DNA from: Thermosynechococcus vestitus BP-1
GTDB taxonomy: Bacteria > Cyanobacteriota > Cyanobacteriia > Thermosynechococcales > Thermosynechococcaceae
DNA: 64,000 bases
NCBI RefSeq assembly: GCF_000011345.1
Contig: NC_004113.1
Span: 1,674,001-1,738,000, forward strand
Direction of reading: 5' to 3'
The notes under the pieces: generated by a model
What the model saw: only the letters and a program-made list of their open reading frames with translations
Database searches by the model: none
What the model was told of the DNA's origin: nothing
Part shown: in pieces, positions 38,833 through 46,538 of the stretch
Position numbering within the stretch: position 1 is the first letter of the stretch
Layout: the number at the start of each line of letters is the position of its first letter
Position numbers and translations under genes: made by a program

Positions 38833-40154
38833 AACTGCCACCAGCGCTGCCACTGCTGCAAGAGCCAACGCCCCAAGCGCATCAGGTGTTCCTCTATCCA
38901 CAGAAACAGGCGATCGCACCACAGCAGTAGCCGTTCAAACCAGTGGAGTTCATAGCCAATGAGGGCAGCATCCACATCAAGAATCAACTGCTCTGGATTC
39001 GGATGGATACGGGTGGCCGCAGTTTCCGATGGCGCTGAATGAGCTACTGGCGCCGAGGTGCTCCCTAAACTGAGCAGGGTGTCCACGGGAGAAAAGACTG
39101 GCAAAGCATCCGTAGCTGCCAATAGGGGCGAATTCACAGCTGCTACCGCAGGGGGTTGGAATCCTCCTAACCAGTAGGAGAGTTGACTCAGCCAGTCTTG
39201 GAAGGGCAGCTTGAAGGGATGAAGATGGCGTTCAATCCAAGCTAGCGCCTGCGCCTGTTGGGCAGGGCTGAGGGTGTACAGGATAGTGTTATCGGTGCCA
39301 ATGAGCACCATCTGTTGCGTTTCTAAGAGGGTAGCAATCCCCTGTACCTGCACTTGGGAAAGCGTTTTTTTGCAACCAGAGGGGAGATGCGATCGCAACC
39401 AGCGGACAGCAGCGGCCAAGGGGGACGCCGAGGGTAGGACTAAATCCCCTGCATGGGTACCTGTGAACTGAAGTTGCCCCAGAAAGGTTGCCACTAAACA
39501 GGACGGTGGGTTAGGGCCTGCTTTTAGCGATCGCTCCCACCAACCCCAGAGCCAGTGATGTCGTCGCCGATACCACTGCCGAACATGCTGATAGTACACT
39601 GCCAAGGCATAGGCAATGTGTTCCTCAATTTGCTGCTGTTCTGTGGGGGTGAAGCGTTTCAAGGGGCGGGCAGCCTCATCCACAAGCAATAGGGATTTTG
39701 CGGCGCGATCGCAGGCCAGGTAAAAAGGTGGCCGCTGTGCCAAGGGCGCGTCCGCTGCGGGTAATGTCTTCGACGGGGATTGAAACCAGCGTTGCCAAGG
39801 GGCGATCCAGCGCTGCCACCAAGTTAATGGACGAGCAATCGGGGCAATCGCCACTAGCCAAGATTGATCCTCTCCTGCTGTGGGGGAGAGAGCAGCCATT
39901 ACAGTTAACAGGGCTTCATCGGCAGGGGGTGCCGCTGTGGGTTTCGGCAGGAGGCGTTGACCCATTTGGGAGACCGTACCCAGCAGTTGCAGAACTCGCC
40001 GCTGCCAAAATTGTGCCAGAATTGAGCCGATGACCTGAAGTGTGCCACTGAGGGTGCTTTCAACCTGCCATTGTTGGCGCTGCCACCGTTGCTGCCAACG
40101 TTGCCATTGCTGTCGCCAAAAGGTGAAGAAGCGACTCTGATAGGAAACTGCCAT
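38829..40154 (-). CDS. Conserved hypothetical, Trp/Gln-rich protein
   Basis: About 441 residues, no recognised domain. Its two ends are unusual: an N-terminal stretch of repeated WRQQWQRWQQRW type and a C-terminal WLLQQWQRWWQF, both strongly amphipathic and aromatic, and a central WWQRWIAPWQRW block. These look like membrane-surface binding helices rather than transmembrane ones. The middle (about 190-350) appears globular, including FTPTEQQQIEEHIAYALAVYYQHVR and an LIGTDNTILYTLSPAQQAQALAWIERHL segment. The ATG at 40154 is chosen; the frame reaches 40232. It is convergent with the protease-TPR gene and 74 bases downstream of gloB. Confidence 0.75.
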   Translation of the reverse strand: MAVSYQSRFFTFWRQQWQRWQQRWQRQQWQVESTLSGTLQVIGSILAQFWQRRVLQLLGTVSQMGQRLLPKPTAAPPADEALLTVMAALSPTAGEDQSWLVAIAPIARPLTWWQRWIAPWQRWFQSPSKTLPAADAPLAQRPPFYLACDRAAKSLLLVDEAARPLKRFTPTEQQQIEEHIAYALAVYYQHVRQWYRRRHHWLWGWWERSLKAGPNPPSCLVATFLGQLQFTGTHAGDLVLPSASPLAAAVRWLRSHLPSGCKKTLSQVQVQGIATLLETQQMVLIGTDNTILYTLSPAQQAQALAWIERHLHPFKLPFQDWLSQLSYWLGGFQPPAVAAVNSPLLAATDALPVFSPVDTLLSLGSTSAPVAHSAPSETAATRIHPNPEQLILDVDAALIGYELHWFERLLLWCDRLFLWIEEHLMRLGRWLLQQWQRWWQF

Positions 40155-40228
40155 AGCGGCTTTGTCGGTAGAGAAATCTAAAACTAGATTACCGTTCTGG
40201 TAGGGTAAATGATTACTGCATGACCACG

Positions 40229-40987
40229 TCAATACTGATCCCGTTTACCCCGCAACCGTGTAAAAGTCTGTAGAGGTGTGGTTGCCCCCACCGCTATCTG
40301 AATGCTCCTGACTTCGCAGCGCAAAAAGGGATTTGTTGCCTTTTCAAGGCCAATCGTACTGGGAATCGTGGCTTTCCCTTGGGCGCGATCGCGACAAACT
40401 TGGGCGTAGCGCTCTTGCAGGGTAGGGTTATCCGCTTCGACGGTGAGGGCAAAGCTAAGGTTCTTTTGGGTATATTCGTGGGCACACCAGACCCGCGTCT
40501 CCTCCGGTAGCTGCCGCAGTTGATTCAATGAGTCTAACATTTGGGCCGGGCTTCCCTCAAAAAGACGCCCACAGCCGCCGCCAAAGAGGGTATCACCGCA
40601 AAATAGATCGCCCGTTGTCGGCGCATAGTAGGCAATGTGACCGCGGGTATGGCCGGGAACAAAGAGGACATCAAAATAAGTTTGGCCAAAGGGAACGCGA
40701 TCGCCCGCCTTCAGGAAGACGGTTTGCTCTGGAATGCGGCCTTGATCTTCGCTGCTGCCGTAGACTGCAATATCGGGGAAGCGCGATCGCAGGGCACAAT
40801 TGGCACCCACATGATCCCAGTGGTGGTGGGTATTGAAAATTGCCCTTAGGGTGGCTCCTAATTCCGCTAATTTGGCAAGGACAGGCTCTGGCTCTGCCGG
40901 ATCTACTACTGCCGCTGTCCCCGTTTGCGGATCATGGAGCAAAAAAATGTAGTTATCCGTAAGGGCATTGAGGCGATAAATCATCAT
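40229..40987 (-). CDS. gloB: Hydroxyacylglutathione hydrolase (glyoxalase II)
   Basis: 252-residue metallo-beta-lactamase-fold hydrolase that splits S-lactoylglutathione to D-lactate and glutathione, ending methylglyoxal detoxification. The dinuclear site [11 protein letters not shown] has its HxHxDH at 54-59, followed by [28 protein letters not shown] and HEYTQKN, all specific to glyoxalase II. The C-terminal HAGH domain ends in a TNPFLRCE segment and a basic tail. The tandem ATGs at 40987/40984 give the expected N-terminus ([12 protein letters not shown]). Confidence 0.95.
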   Translation of the reverse strand: MMIYRLNALTDNYIFLLHDPQTGTAAVVDPAEPEPVLAKLAELGATLRAIFNTHHHWDHVGANCALRSRFPDIAVYGSSEDQGRIPEQTVFLKAGDRVPFGQTYFDVLFVPGHTRGHIAYYAPTTGDLFCGDTLFGGGCGRLFEGSPAQMLDSLNQLRQLPEETRVWCAHEYTQKNLSFALTVEADNPTLQERYAQVCRDRAQGKATIPSTIGLEKATNPFLRCEVRSIQIAVGATTPLQTFTRLRGKRDQY

Positions 40988-41029
40988 GGCTGTTGTTCCT
41001 GCATCCAGCGTCGCCAATTGTTGCGTCCC

Positions 41030-41200
41030 TCTAACTTATCCGTTTTGGCCCCTGCCAAGAGGCAATAAAGACACTCCTTGGACACCCATAGAAATCAATG
41101 GAGAGGGATCGATTCCATCCCACAACTGGAATATTTGCCATCCCCCACCATTGTACCGCCATAACTCTGGTACCCCCAAGGCTGCCTACAGTCGGTTTTT
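41030..41200 (-). pseudogene. Probable decayed Uma2-family (DUF820) nuclease-like fragment
   Basis: On the minus strand this stretch reads AALGVPELWRYNGGGWQIF followed by QLWDGIDPSPL, closely resembling the hallmark C-terminal segment of Uma2-type PD-(D/E)XK proteins (usually YAALGVPEVWRYDG). An in-frame stop lies just before it and upstream frames are broken, so this is at best a remnant. The surrounding gap 40988-41499 contains no intact gene on either strand; the 124-residue plus-strand frame at 40986-41360 is antisense to this remnant and looks like a shadow. The link to Uma2 is by eye only. Confidence 0.5.
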
Positions 41201-41499
41201 ATCAATTCAATATCACCGTGGGTCATGTTACCGCAATGCCCAAATCGGGGCCTGGTTCAATACTCAGATCCATCCTGCGGCCAGCCACCCATGGTTGATG
41301 GTGGATCTAACAGTACTGTCTGGCTCTGCGATCGCCACCGCAGTCCCTTTCCACAATTAGAATGCGCCACAATAGGCCAATCAGCTCACCGGCAAACTCT
41401 TGGGAGGGGTTTCAAGGGTGCTAAACTGTTTGCCGGTGGTTGCGGTCAGAGTTGTCGTTGGGCTAGATCACAAAGATTTTATTTTATCTAATTATCTGA

Positions 41500-41659
41500 G
41501 TGCGATGTGAAAGAGGCTGTAGGTGGGTATCGTGAAGGCCGTTCATACAGCCGGCTTCTCCTAATAGAGGGGCTTTGGGAAGCTTGAGCCGGATACTGGG
41601 AAACTGGAACGTCCAGTTCTTAGGGGGCTAGGGGTCAGTAATGCCCCCTGCTACCCGAC
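41500..41659 (+). mobile_element. Severely reduced group II intron (160 nt): 5' end plus domains V/VI
   Basis: Starts with GTGCGATGTGAAAG, similar to the 5' end of the full intron, then passes directly into sequence equivalent to the region before domain V (AGAGGCTGTAGG). Domain V (about 41586-41619) has GAGCCGGATAC, loop GGGAAAC and the return strand GGAACGTCCAGTTC; domain VI ends CTACCCGAC. Domains I-IV are absent, corresponding to about 690 bases missing relative to the copy at 9646. It is nearly identical to the last 150 bases of the copy at 43072, and both share a C-A mismatch in domain V. Confidence 0.75.
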
Positions 41660-41765
41660 AATCAGGTGTTAGGTGGCGCTTTCTCCTAATTGATGATCGA
41701 TGCTGACTGACATAGGACATTTGAGTGAGAAAATAAAGGGGAAATCTTTCGGTTAGGAGTATCAC

Positions 41766-42155
41766 ATGCCAGGAAAAGGAACCGCTCCGAAAAGCGGCGA
41801 TGAATTGAAACAACGAGTTGTTGCTCTTGCTCAACGTCTTGGATTACGAGTACAAACTGAGGTGAGAGCAGCGAGAAGGTTGTGGGGACAACAACGATAC
41901 ATTGATGTAGTCATCACCGATGACAAGAGTGGCAAACGGTTGGGTGTTGAGTGCAAATTCCAAGCTACGCCTGGTACGGCGGAAGAAAAAGTTCCCGCTA
42001 CCATTCAAGACATAGCCCATTGGCCTATCCCAGGCATAGTAGTTATTGATGGCGAAGGTTTTTCTACTAATATGCGGGGTTATTTGATGTCCACTGGCAA
42101 AGTGGTCTGGTTTGACGAACTGGAAGACTGGTTGCGCCTCTATTTTGGACTGTAA
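41766..42155 (+). CDS. Small PD-(D/E)XK nuclease, likely type II restriction endonuclease
   Basis: 129 residues. The catalytic core pattern is visible: Glu32, Asp47 in RYIDVVI, and Glu62-Cys-Lys64 in GVECKFQ, that is D-X14-ExK. The remainder ([18 protein letters not shown]) resembles the end of small nuclease domains. ATG 41766 has a good AGGAG site eight bases upstream. The stop is one base before the start of a D12-class adenine methyltransferase, so the two are a tight operon. That pairing is the main reason for calling it a restriction enzyme; its sequence alone shows only a nuclease. The region is visibly more AT-rich than its neighbours and lacks HIP1 octamers. Confidence 0.75.
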   Translation: MPGKGTAPKSGDELKQRVVALAQRLGLRVQTEVRAARRLWGQQRYIDVVITDDKSGKRLGVECKFQATPGTAEEKVPATIQDIAHWPIPGIVVIDGEGFSTNMRGYLMSTGKVVWFDELEDWLRLYFGL

Positions 42156-42156
42156 A

Positions 42157-43071
42157 ATGGGCGACTTATCTGTTCCACGACCTTTTTTGAAATGGGCTGG
42201 CGGTAAGACTCAACTGGCAGATGCACTGTTAGAACACAAGCCGGTTTACTTCAATACGTATCACGAGCCATTCGTAGGAAGTGGAGCAATCTTCTTTCGT
42301 CTCTATAGGGAAAATCAGGTTCGGCGCGCAATACTATCAGACATCAATGCTGAACTCATAGACACTTATCTGGCGATTCGTGATCGTGTTGCAGAAGTGA
42401 TCGTTCTTTTATCAGAATTTCCACACAGCGAAGATTTCTACTACGAAATTCGCGCAAAAGATCCCTGGAAATTGAGCCTGTCTGAACGAGCAGCAAGGAT
42501 GATTTATCTGAATAAAACAGGCTACAATGGTTTATATCGAGTCAATCGGCAGGGAAAGTTTAATGTGCCGTTTGGACGGTATAAAGCACCGAAATATCTA
42601 GACAAAGACAATCTTCTAGCAGTGTCACACGCCTTGCGAAACGTTGAAATCCTCTGCGCGCCATTTGATACCGTGACAGAGAGAGCCAAACCAGGCGATT
42701 GGGTGTATTTTGATCCACCTTATGTTCCAATTTCGCAAACCTCGAACTTTACATCCTATTATGCCGATGGCTTTGGGTTACAAGACCAGGAACGCTTGCG
42801 GGATATTTGTATTACATTAAGCCAAAATAATGTTTACATCACGGTTTCCAATTCCGATACTGCTATTGTGCGCTCTCTGTATAAGTTTCCCCATTTCGCT
42901 ATTGATGAAGTTCTAGCTAATCGTACCATTAATTGCAATGGGGCAAGGCGTGGCAAGATTACAGAATTGGTGATCACAAATTATCCTGTCAATCAAGCAG
43001 TCCAATTGCATTTAACGCAATCACGGCTACTTTCTGGAGCAGTCAAGGAGATACTCAAGAACGGAGGTTAA
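42157..43071 (+). CDS. D12-class N6-adenine DNA methyltransferase (Dam-like)
   Basis: 304 residues. The alpha-class order is clear: SAM-binding motif [11 protein letters not shown] at 9-19, [11 protein letters not shown], then the catalytic DPPY at 186-189, with [20 protein letters not shown] between as in Dam/DpnM enzymes. The most familiar members methylate GATC, but this family includes other targets, so specificity is open. Start ATG 42157 is one base after the nuclease stop; a frame extension to 42112 overlaps the nuclease and is unlikely. The TAA stop directly abuts the 5' end of a group II intron. Presumed to protect host DNA from the partner nuclease. Confidence 0.92.
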   Translation: MGDLSVPRPFLKWAGGKTQLADALLEHKPVYFNTYHEPFVGSGAIFFRLYRENQVRRAILSDINAELIDTYLAIRDRVAEVIVLLSEFPHSEDFYYEIRAKDPWKLSLSERAARMIYLNKTGYNGLYRVNRQGKFNVPFGRYKAPKYLDKDNLLAVSHALRNVEILCAPFDTVTERAKPGDWVYFDPPYVPISQTSNFTSYYADGFGLQDQERLRDICITLSQNNVYITVSNSDTAIVRSLYKFPHFAIDEVLANRTINCNGARRGKITELVITNYPVNQAVQLHLTQSRLLSGAVKEILKNGG

Positions 43072-43480
43072 TTGCAACGCGAAAGCTAGCCAGATGATTG
43101 TCCCACCGGTACAACCTACTGGGATGGAACCAGCTGTTCCCCCAACTGTAGCCTAGGGAGGCATGCGTGGTTGGCAACGACCAGGTATGAACCCCTCCCG
43201 ACAATGTAGCCCGAACCGCAAGGTTAAAGCTGAATCCGTCAGGAGGAAGCAACTTCACCAGTGTCAGGTGATAGGGAGCTAGGCTTAAGGGTATACCCAC
43301 TGGTGCGGTCACCAGCCTTACATGCAAGGTAGAGAGGCTGTAGATGAGTATCGTAAAGGCTGTTCATACAGCCGGCTTCTCCTAATAGAGGGGCTTTGGG
43401 AAGCTTGAGCCGGATACTGGGAAACTGGAACGTCCAGTTCTTAGGGGGCTAGGGGTCAGTAATGCCCACTGCTACCCGAC
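43072..43480 (+). mobile_element. Internally deleted group II intron (409 nt)
   Basis: Begins immediately after the methyltransferase stop with TTGCAACGCGAAAG, a degenerate version of the GTGCGACACGAAG start, and follows the 846-nt intron closely to about GGCTTAAGGGTAT. It then skips roughly 440 bases and resumes at CACTGGTGCGGTCACC through domain V (near 43407-43440) and domain VI, ending CTACCCGAC. The 5' base of the intron consensus is changed (G to T), which may block splicing. Its end lies six bases before the stop of the convergent nth gene. Confidence 0.83.
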
Positions 43481-43486
43481 AACTCC

Positions 43487-44155
43487 CTATGGCTTTGGTA
43501 TTAGCTTCCTGCCCGTAGCACACAAATCAATCAGCTCACAGCTTTCGCACTGGGGTTGACGGGCTTGGCACACTGCACGGCCATGGTAAATCAAGCGAAT
43601 TGACCAGTTTTCCCAATCGGGCTGGGGGATCAGGCGCATTAAGTCCCGCTCAATTTTTACGGGATCGGTTTCTTGGGTAAGCCCCAGCCGCCGACTCAAG
43701 CGCTTGACATGGGTATCCACAGTGACGCCGCCTAAAATGCCATAACCGTGGGCAAGAACCACATTGGCCGTTTTGCGAGCGACTCCCGGTAGGGAAAGCA
43801 AATCTTCCATTACCTTGGGCACTTGACCCCCATAGACCTCGACAATGCGGCGACAGGCGCCTTGAATATGGCGAGCTTTGTTGCGATAGAAACCAGTGGA
43901 CTTGATGTATTGTTCCAACTCTGCCAGGTCGGCTGCCGCAAAGTCTTCGGCATCGCGATAGCGGGCAAACAGCGCCGGCGTAACTTGATTTACCCGCTCA
44001 TCGGTGCACTGGGCAGAGAGAATGGTGGCCACCAGCAATTGCAGCGGATTTTCAAAGTTAAGGCTACAGGTAGCATGGGGATAGAGGCGCTTGAGGCGGG
44101 TGAGAATTTCCAATGCCCGTTGTTGCTTGGCGCAGAGGCGACGGGTAATAGCCAT
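43487..44155 (-). CDS. nth: Endonuclease III (DNA glycosylase/AP lyase)
   Basis: 222-residue base-excision repair enzyme that removes oxidised pyrimidines and nicks abasic sites. The helix-hairpin-helix LPGVARKTANVVL carries the catalytic Lys, VDTHVKRLSRRLG the catalytic Asp, and the C-terminal iron-sulfur loop is complete as C-x6-C-x2-C-x5-C (CQARQPQCESCELIDLC). The ATG at 44155 is preferred over 44185, which would overlap rseP. It lies eight bases after rseP on the same strand, so they are probably co-transcribed. Confidence 0.96.
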   Translation of the reverse strand: MAITRRLCAKQQRALEILTRLKRLYPHATCSLNFENPLQLLVATILSAQCTDERVNQVTPALFARYRDAEDFAAADLAELEQYIKSTGFYRNKARHIQGACRRIVEVYGGQVPKVMEDLLSLPGVARKTANVVLAHGYGILGGVTVDTHVKRLSRRLGLTQETDPVKIERDLMRLIPQPDWENWSIRLIYHGRAVCQARQPQCESCELIDLCATGRKLIPKP

Positions 44156-44163
44156 AGGTGGAC

Positions 44164-45270
44164 TTAAAAGAGTTGCTGCACCCAACCCAAGCCCGTGAGG
44201 TTCACGGTGTCGCGAACAATCAGGAACATTCCCAATCCGAGGAGGAGAACCAGCCCTGTTTGCATCACGCCCTCTTGGATGCGATTAGGTAAGGGACGAC
44301 CCTGCAGCGCTTCTACCACCAAGAACAGCAGTTGACCACCATCAAGGGCTGGAAAGGGCAGAATGTTGATAATCGCAAGGTTAACACTGATCAAAGCGGT
44401 AAAGGTAAAGAGCTGTTCAGCATTTGAACGGGCAATATCTGCGCCCATTGCAACGATCGCCACTGGCCCAGAGACTTGTTGAGCCGCTTGATCAAAATGC
44501 TGGAAAAGTTCCCGAAAGCCATCTAGGGTTAGGACAATCACCCGCTGAAACTCCGCCGCTGCTGCCGTGACTAATTTAATTGGGTTGAAGGTGTGTTCAC
44601 GGTGAATGTCCGCATGGGGCGCCAGTTGAACGCCAATCCGCGCTTGACCCTCCTCACTGACCTCTGGGGTGACGGTAATCTCTTGGATGTGCCCTTGACG
44701 TTGAATCGTCAGTGTCAGAGGTTGCTGCGGATGTTGCTGAATAGCTCGCATTAGGTTTGGCAAGCTATTGGCATCGGCACCCAAGGGTTGGCCATCCACC
44801 GCTAAAACCAAGTCCCCCGGCTGAATGCCCGCTTGGGTGGCCACAAGGCTACTTTCAGGAACAAGGGCAGGAATGAGCACCCCCTCGTGGTACGTGGGTT
44901 GACTAATGCCCATGACCCCCACCTGCACCAGCAGTAGCAAATAGGCAAAGACCAAATTGGCAATCACCCCAGCGCTAATGACAATGGCGCGATCCAAAAT
45001 TGGACGGTTGCTTAGGAGATTGGGATCGTTGGCGGGAACGCCGCTATTGGGGTCATCGTCTGGAAAACCCACATAGCCCCCCAAAGGAATCAGGCGCAGG
45101 GCGTACTCAGTCTCTTTGCCCTGAAATTTCCAGAGGATAGGGCCAAAACCAATGGAAAAGCGGTTGACATGAATGCCTTGGCTGCGGGCAGCGATGAAGT
45201 GCCCCCACTCATGGACAAAAATCAAGATTCCCAAGATGGCGATCGCCACCACGACTGCAACCATGGACAT
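44164..45270 (-). CDS. rseP: Site-2 protease RseP/RIP metalloprotease (M50)
   Basis: 368-residue intramembrane zinc protease that cuts membrane-bound anti-sigma factors and similar substrates. The first helix carries HEWGH at 20-24. A single PDZ domain lies in the middle (ATQAGIQPGDLVLAVDGQPLG). The last helices contain the conserved NILPFPALDGGQLLF motif, which supplies the third metal ligand. The ATG at 45270 (MSMVAVVV) is chosen; the frame reaches 45297. A different M50-like protein is at 20088. Confidence 0.95.
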   Translation of the reverse strand: MSMVAVVVAIAILGILIFVHEWGHFIAARSQGIHVNRFSIGFGPILWKFQGKETEYALRLIPLGGYVGFPDDDPNSGVPANDPNLLSNRPILDRAIVISAGVIANLVFAYLLLLVQVGVMGISQPTYHEGVLIPALVPESSLVATQAGIQPGDLVLAVDGQPLGADANSLPNLMRAIQQHPQQPLTLTIQRQGHIQEITVTPEVSEEGQARIGVQLAPHADIHREHTFNPIKLVTAAAAEFQRVIVLTLDGFRELFQHFDQAAQQVSGPVAIVAMGADIARSNAEQLFTFTALISVNLAIINILPFPALDGGQLLFLVVEALQGRPLPNRIQEGVMQTGLVLLLGLGMFLIVRDTVNLTGLGWVQQLF

Positions 45271-45392
45271 AAGATTCAACCCAGTGCTACGCTGCAAACT
45301 GCTAACTTCCTCTTATTGTGACACCGAACTTCCCCTTGGATCGGTGATCTCTCCCCAGACCCCTGCATCATTTCTCAAATCTGGGCGATATA

Positions 45393-45422
45393 TTGCAAAA
45401 ATGCAACAAAGTGGGATGATAA
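45393..45422 (+). promoter_or_regulatory. Candidate accD promoter with inverted repeat
   Basis: Inverted repeat TTGCA-AAAA-TGCAA (45393-45406) overlaps a possible -35 (TTGCAA); a possible -10, TGATAA, lies 18 bases downstream at 45417-45422. This would give an accD leader of about 80 bases. The repeat could be an operator, but I cannot name a regulator. Confidence 0.35.
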
Positions 45423-45506
45423 GTAATTATTCTTAGTGGATGCGCTTTGGAGAGACCCATACAAACGCGCTATTTGAGACCTCAACGTTAAAGGGAATTT
45501 TCTAGA

Positions 45507-46436
45507 ATGTCTTTATTTGATTGGTTTGCAAATCGCCGTAAAGAAACCGCCTTGACACCCATGCAGCCAGAGCGGGAGATCGCCGATGGCCTCTGGACAA
45601 AGTGCGAAGCCTGTGGCGTCATGATCTACAGCAAGGATCTACATAGCCATCAACTGGTATGTCCAGAGTGTGGCCATCACCATCGCGTCAGCAGCAGTGA
45701 GCGGATCCAACAGCTGATTGATCCCCACACATGGCGACCCCTAGATGAAAATTTGGTCAGTTGTGACCCCCTGCAATTTAAGGATCGCAAGCCCTATAGC
45801 GATCGCCTGCGGGAATATCAAGAGAAAACAGGACTTAAGGATGCCGTACAAACTGGGCTGGGCCAACTCGAAGGTCTGCCGGTTGCCTTGGGGGTGATGG
45901 ACTTTGCCTTCATGGGCGGTAGTATGGGCAGCGTCGTTGGTGAAAAAATCACCCGCCTAATTGAGCGAGCTACTTGGGAGCATATTCCCTTAGTGATTGT
46001 CTGTGCTTCTGGCGGTGCTCGCATGCAGGAAGGGATGCTCAGCTTGATGCAAATGGCCAAAACTGCTGCTGCCCTTGAGCGTCATCGCAGTGCTGGTCTG
46101 CTCTATATTCCCATCTTGACCCATCCCACTGCTGGGGGCGTGACCGCTAGCTTTGCTATGTTGGGGGATATTATTATTGCCGAGCCAAAAGCAACGATCG
46201 CCTTTGCCGGGCGGCGGGTCATTGAGCAAACGCTGCGGGAAAAACTCCCCGATGACTTCCAAACTGCCGAATTTGTCCAAAAGTGTGGCTTTGTTGATGT
46301 GATTGTGCCGCGCACTCAACTGAAGTCAACCTTGGCCCGATTAATCCGTTTGCATCAACCCGTGCCAAGTCGGATGTCCTCAGCCTTGTTGCCAAAATCA
46401 TTCCCTTTGATGGCAATGGCTGAAGAATCCTCATAA
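45507..46436 (+). CDS. accD: Acetyl-CoA carboxylase carboxyltransferase subunit beta
   Basis: 309-residue subunit that, with AccA, transfers carboxyl from biotin to acetyl-CoA to give malonyl-CoA for fatty acid synthesis. The N-terminal zinc ribbon has four cysteines at 33, 36, 52 and 55 (CEACG and CPECG). The crotonase-like core contains [35 protein letters not shown] and [15 protein letters not shown]. Length and motifs are normal. It stands alone, as is usual in cyanobacteria, with a 236-base region upstream shared with divergent rseP. Confidence 0.97.
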   Translation: MSLFDWFANRRKETALTPMQPEREIADGLWTKCEACGVMIYSKDLHSHQLVCPECGHHHRVSSSERIQQLIDPHTWRPLDENLVSCDPLQFKDRKPYSDRLREYQEKTGLKDAVQTGLGQLEGLPVALGVMDFAFMGGSMGSVVGEKITRLIERATWEHIPLVIVCASGGARMQEGMLSLMQMAKTAAALERHRSAGLLYIPILTHPTAGGVTASFAMLGDIIIAEPKATIAFAGRRVIEQTLREKLPDDFQTAEFVQKCGFVDVIVPRTQLKSTLARLIRLHQPVPSRMSSALLPKSFPLMAMAEESS

Positions 46437-46538
46437 AAAACAGCAGCAAGACGTAGAAAAGGTCTGTCCCAGGGCGATGATTATACAATAGGGGATACCC
46501 GATCGTCGCTGTCCTGTCTTTGCTGGCTCAGTGCTCTA

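Noticed and set aside
40986-41360. A 124-codon plus-strand frame starting inside the gloB 5' end
   Set aside because: It starts antisense to gloB, has no family resemblance or ribosome-binding site, and lies opposite the probable Uma2 remnant.
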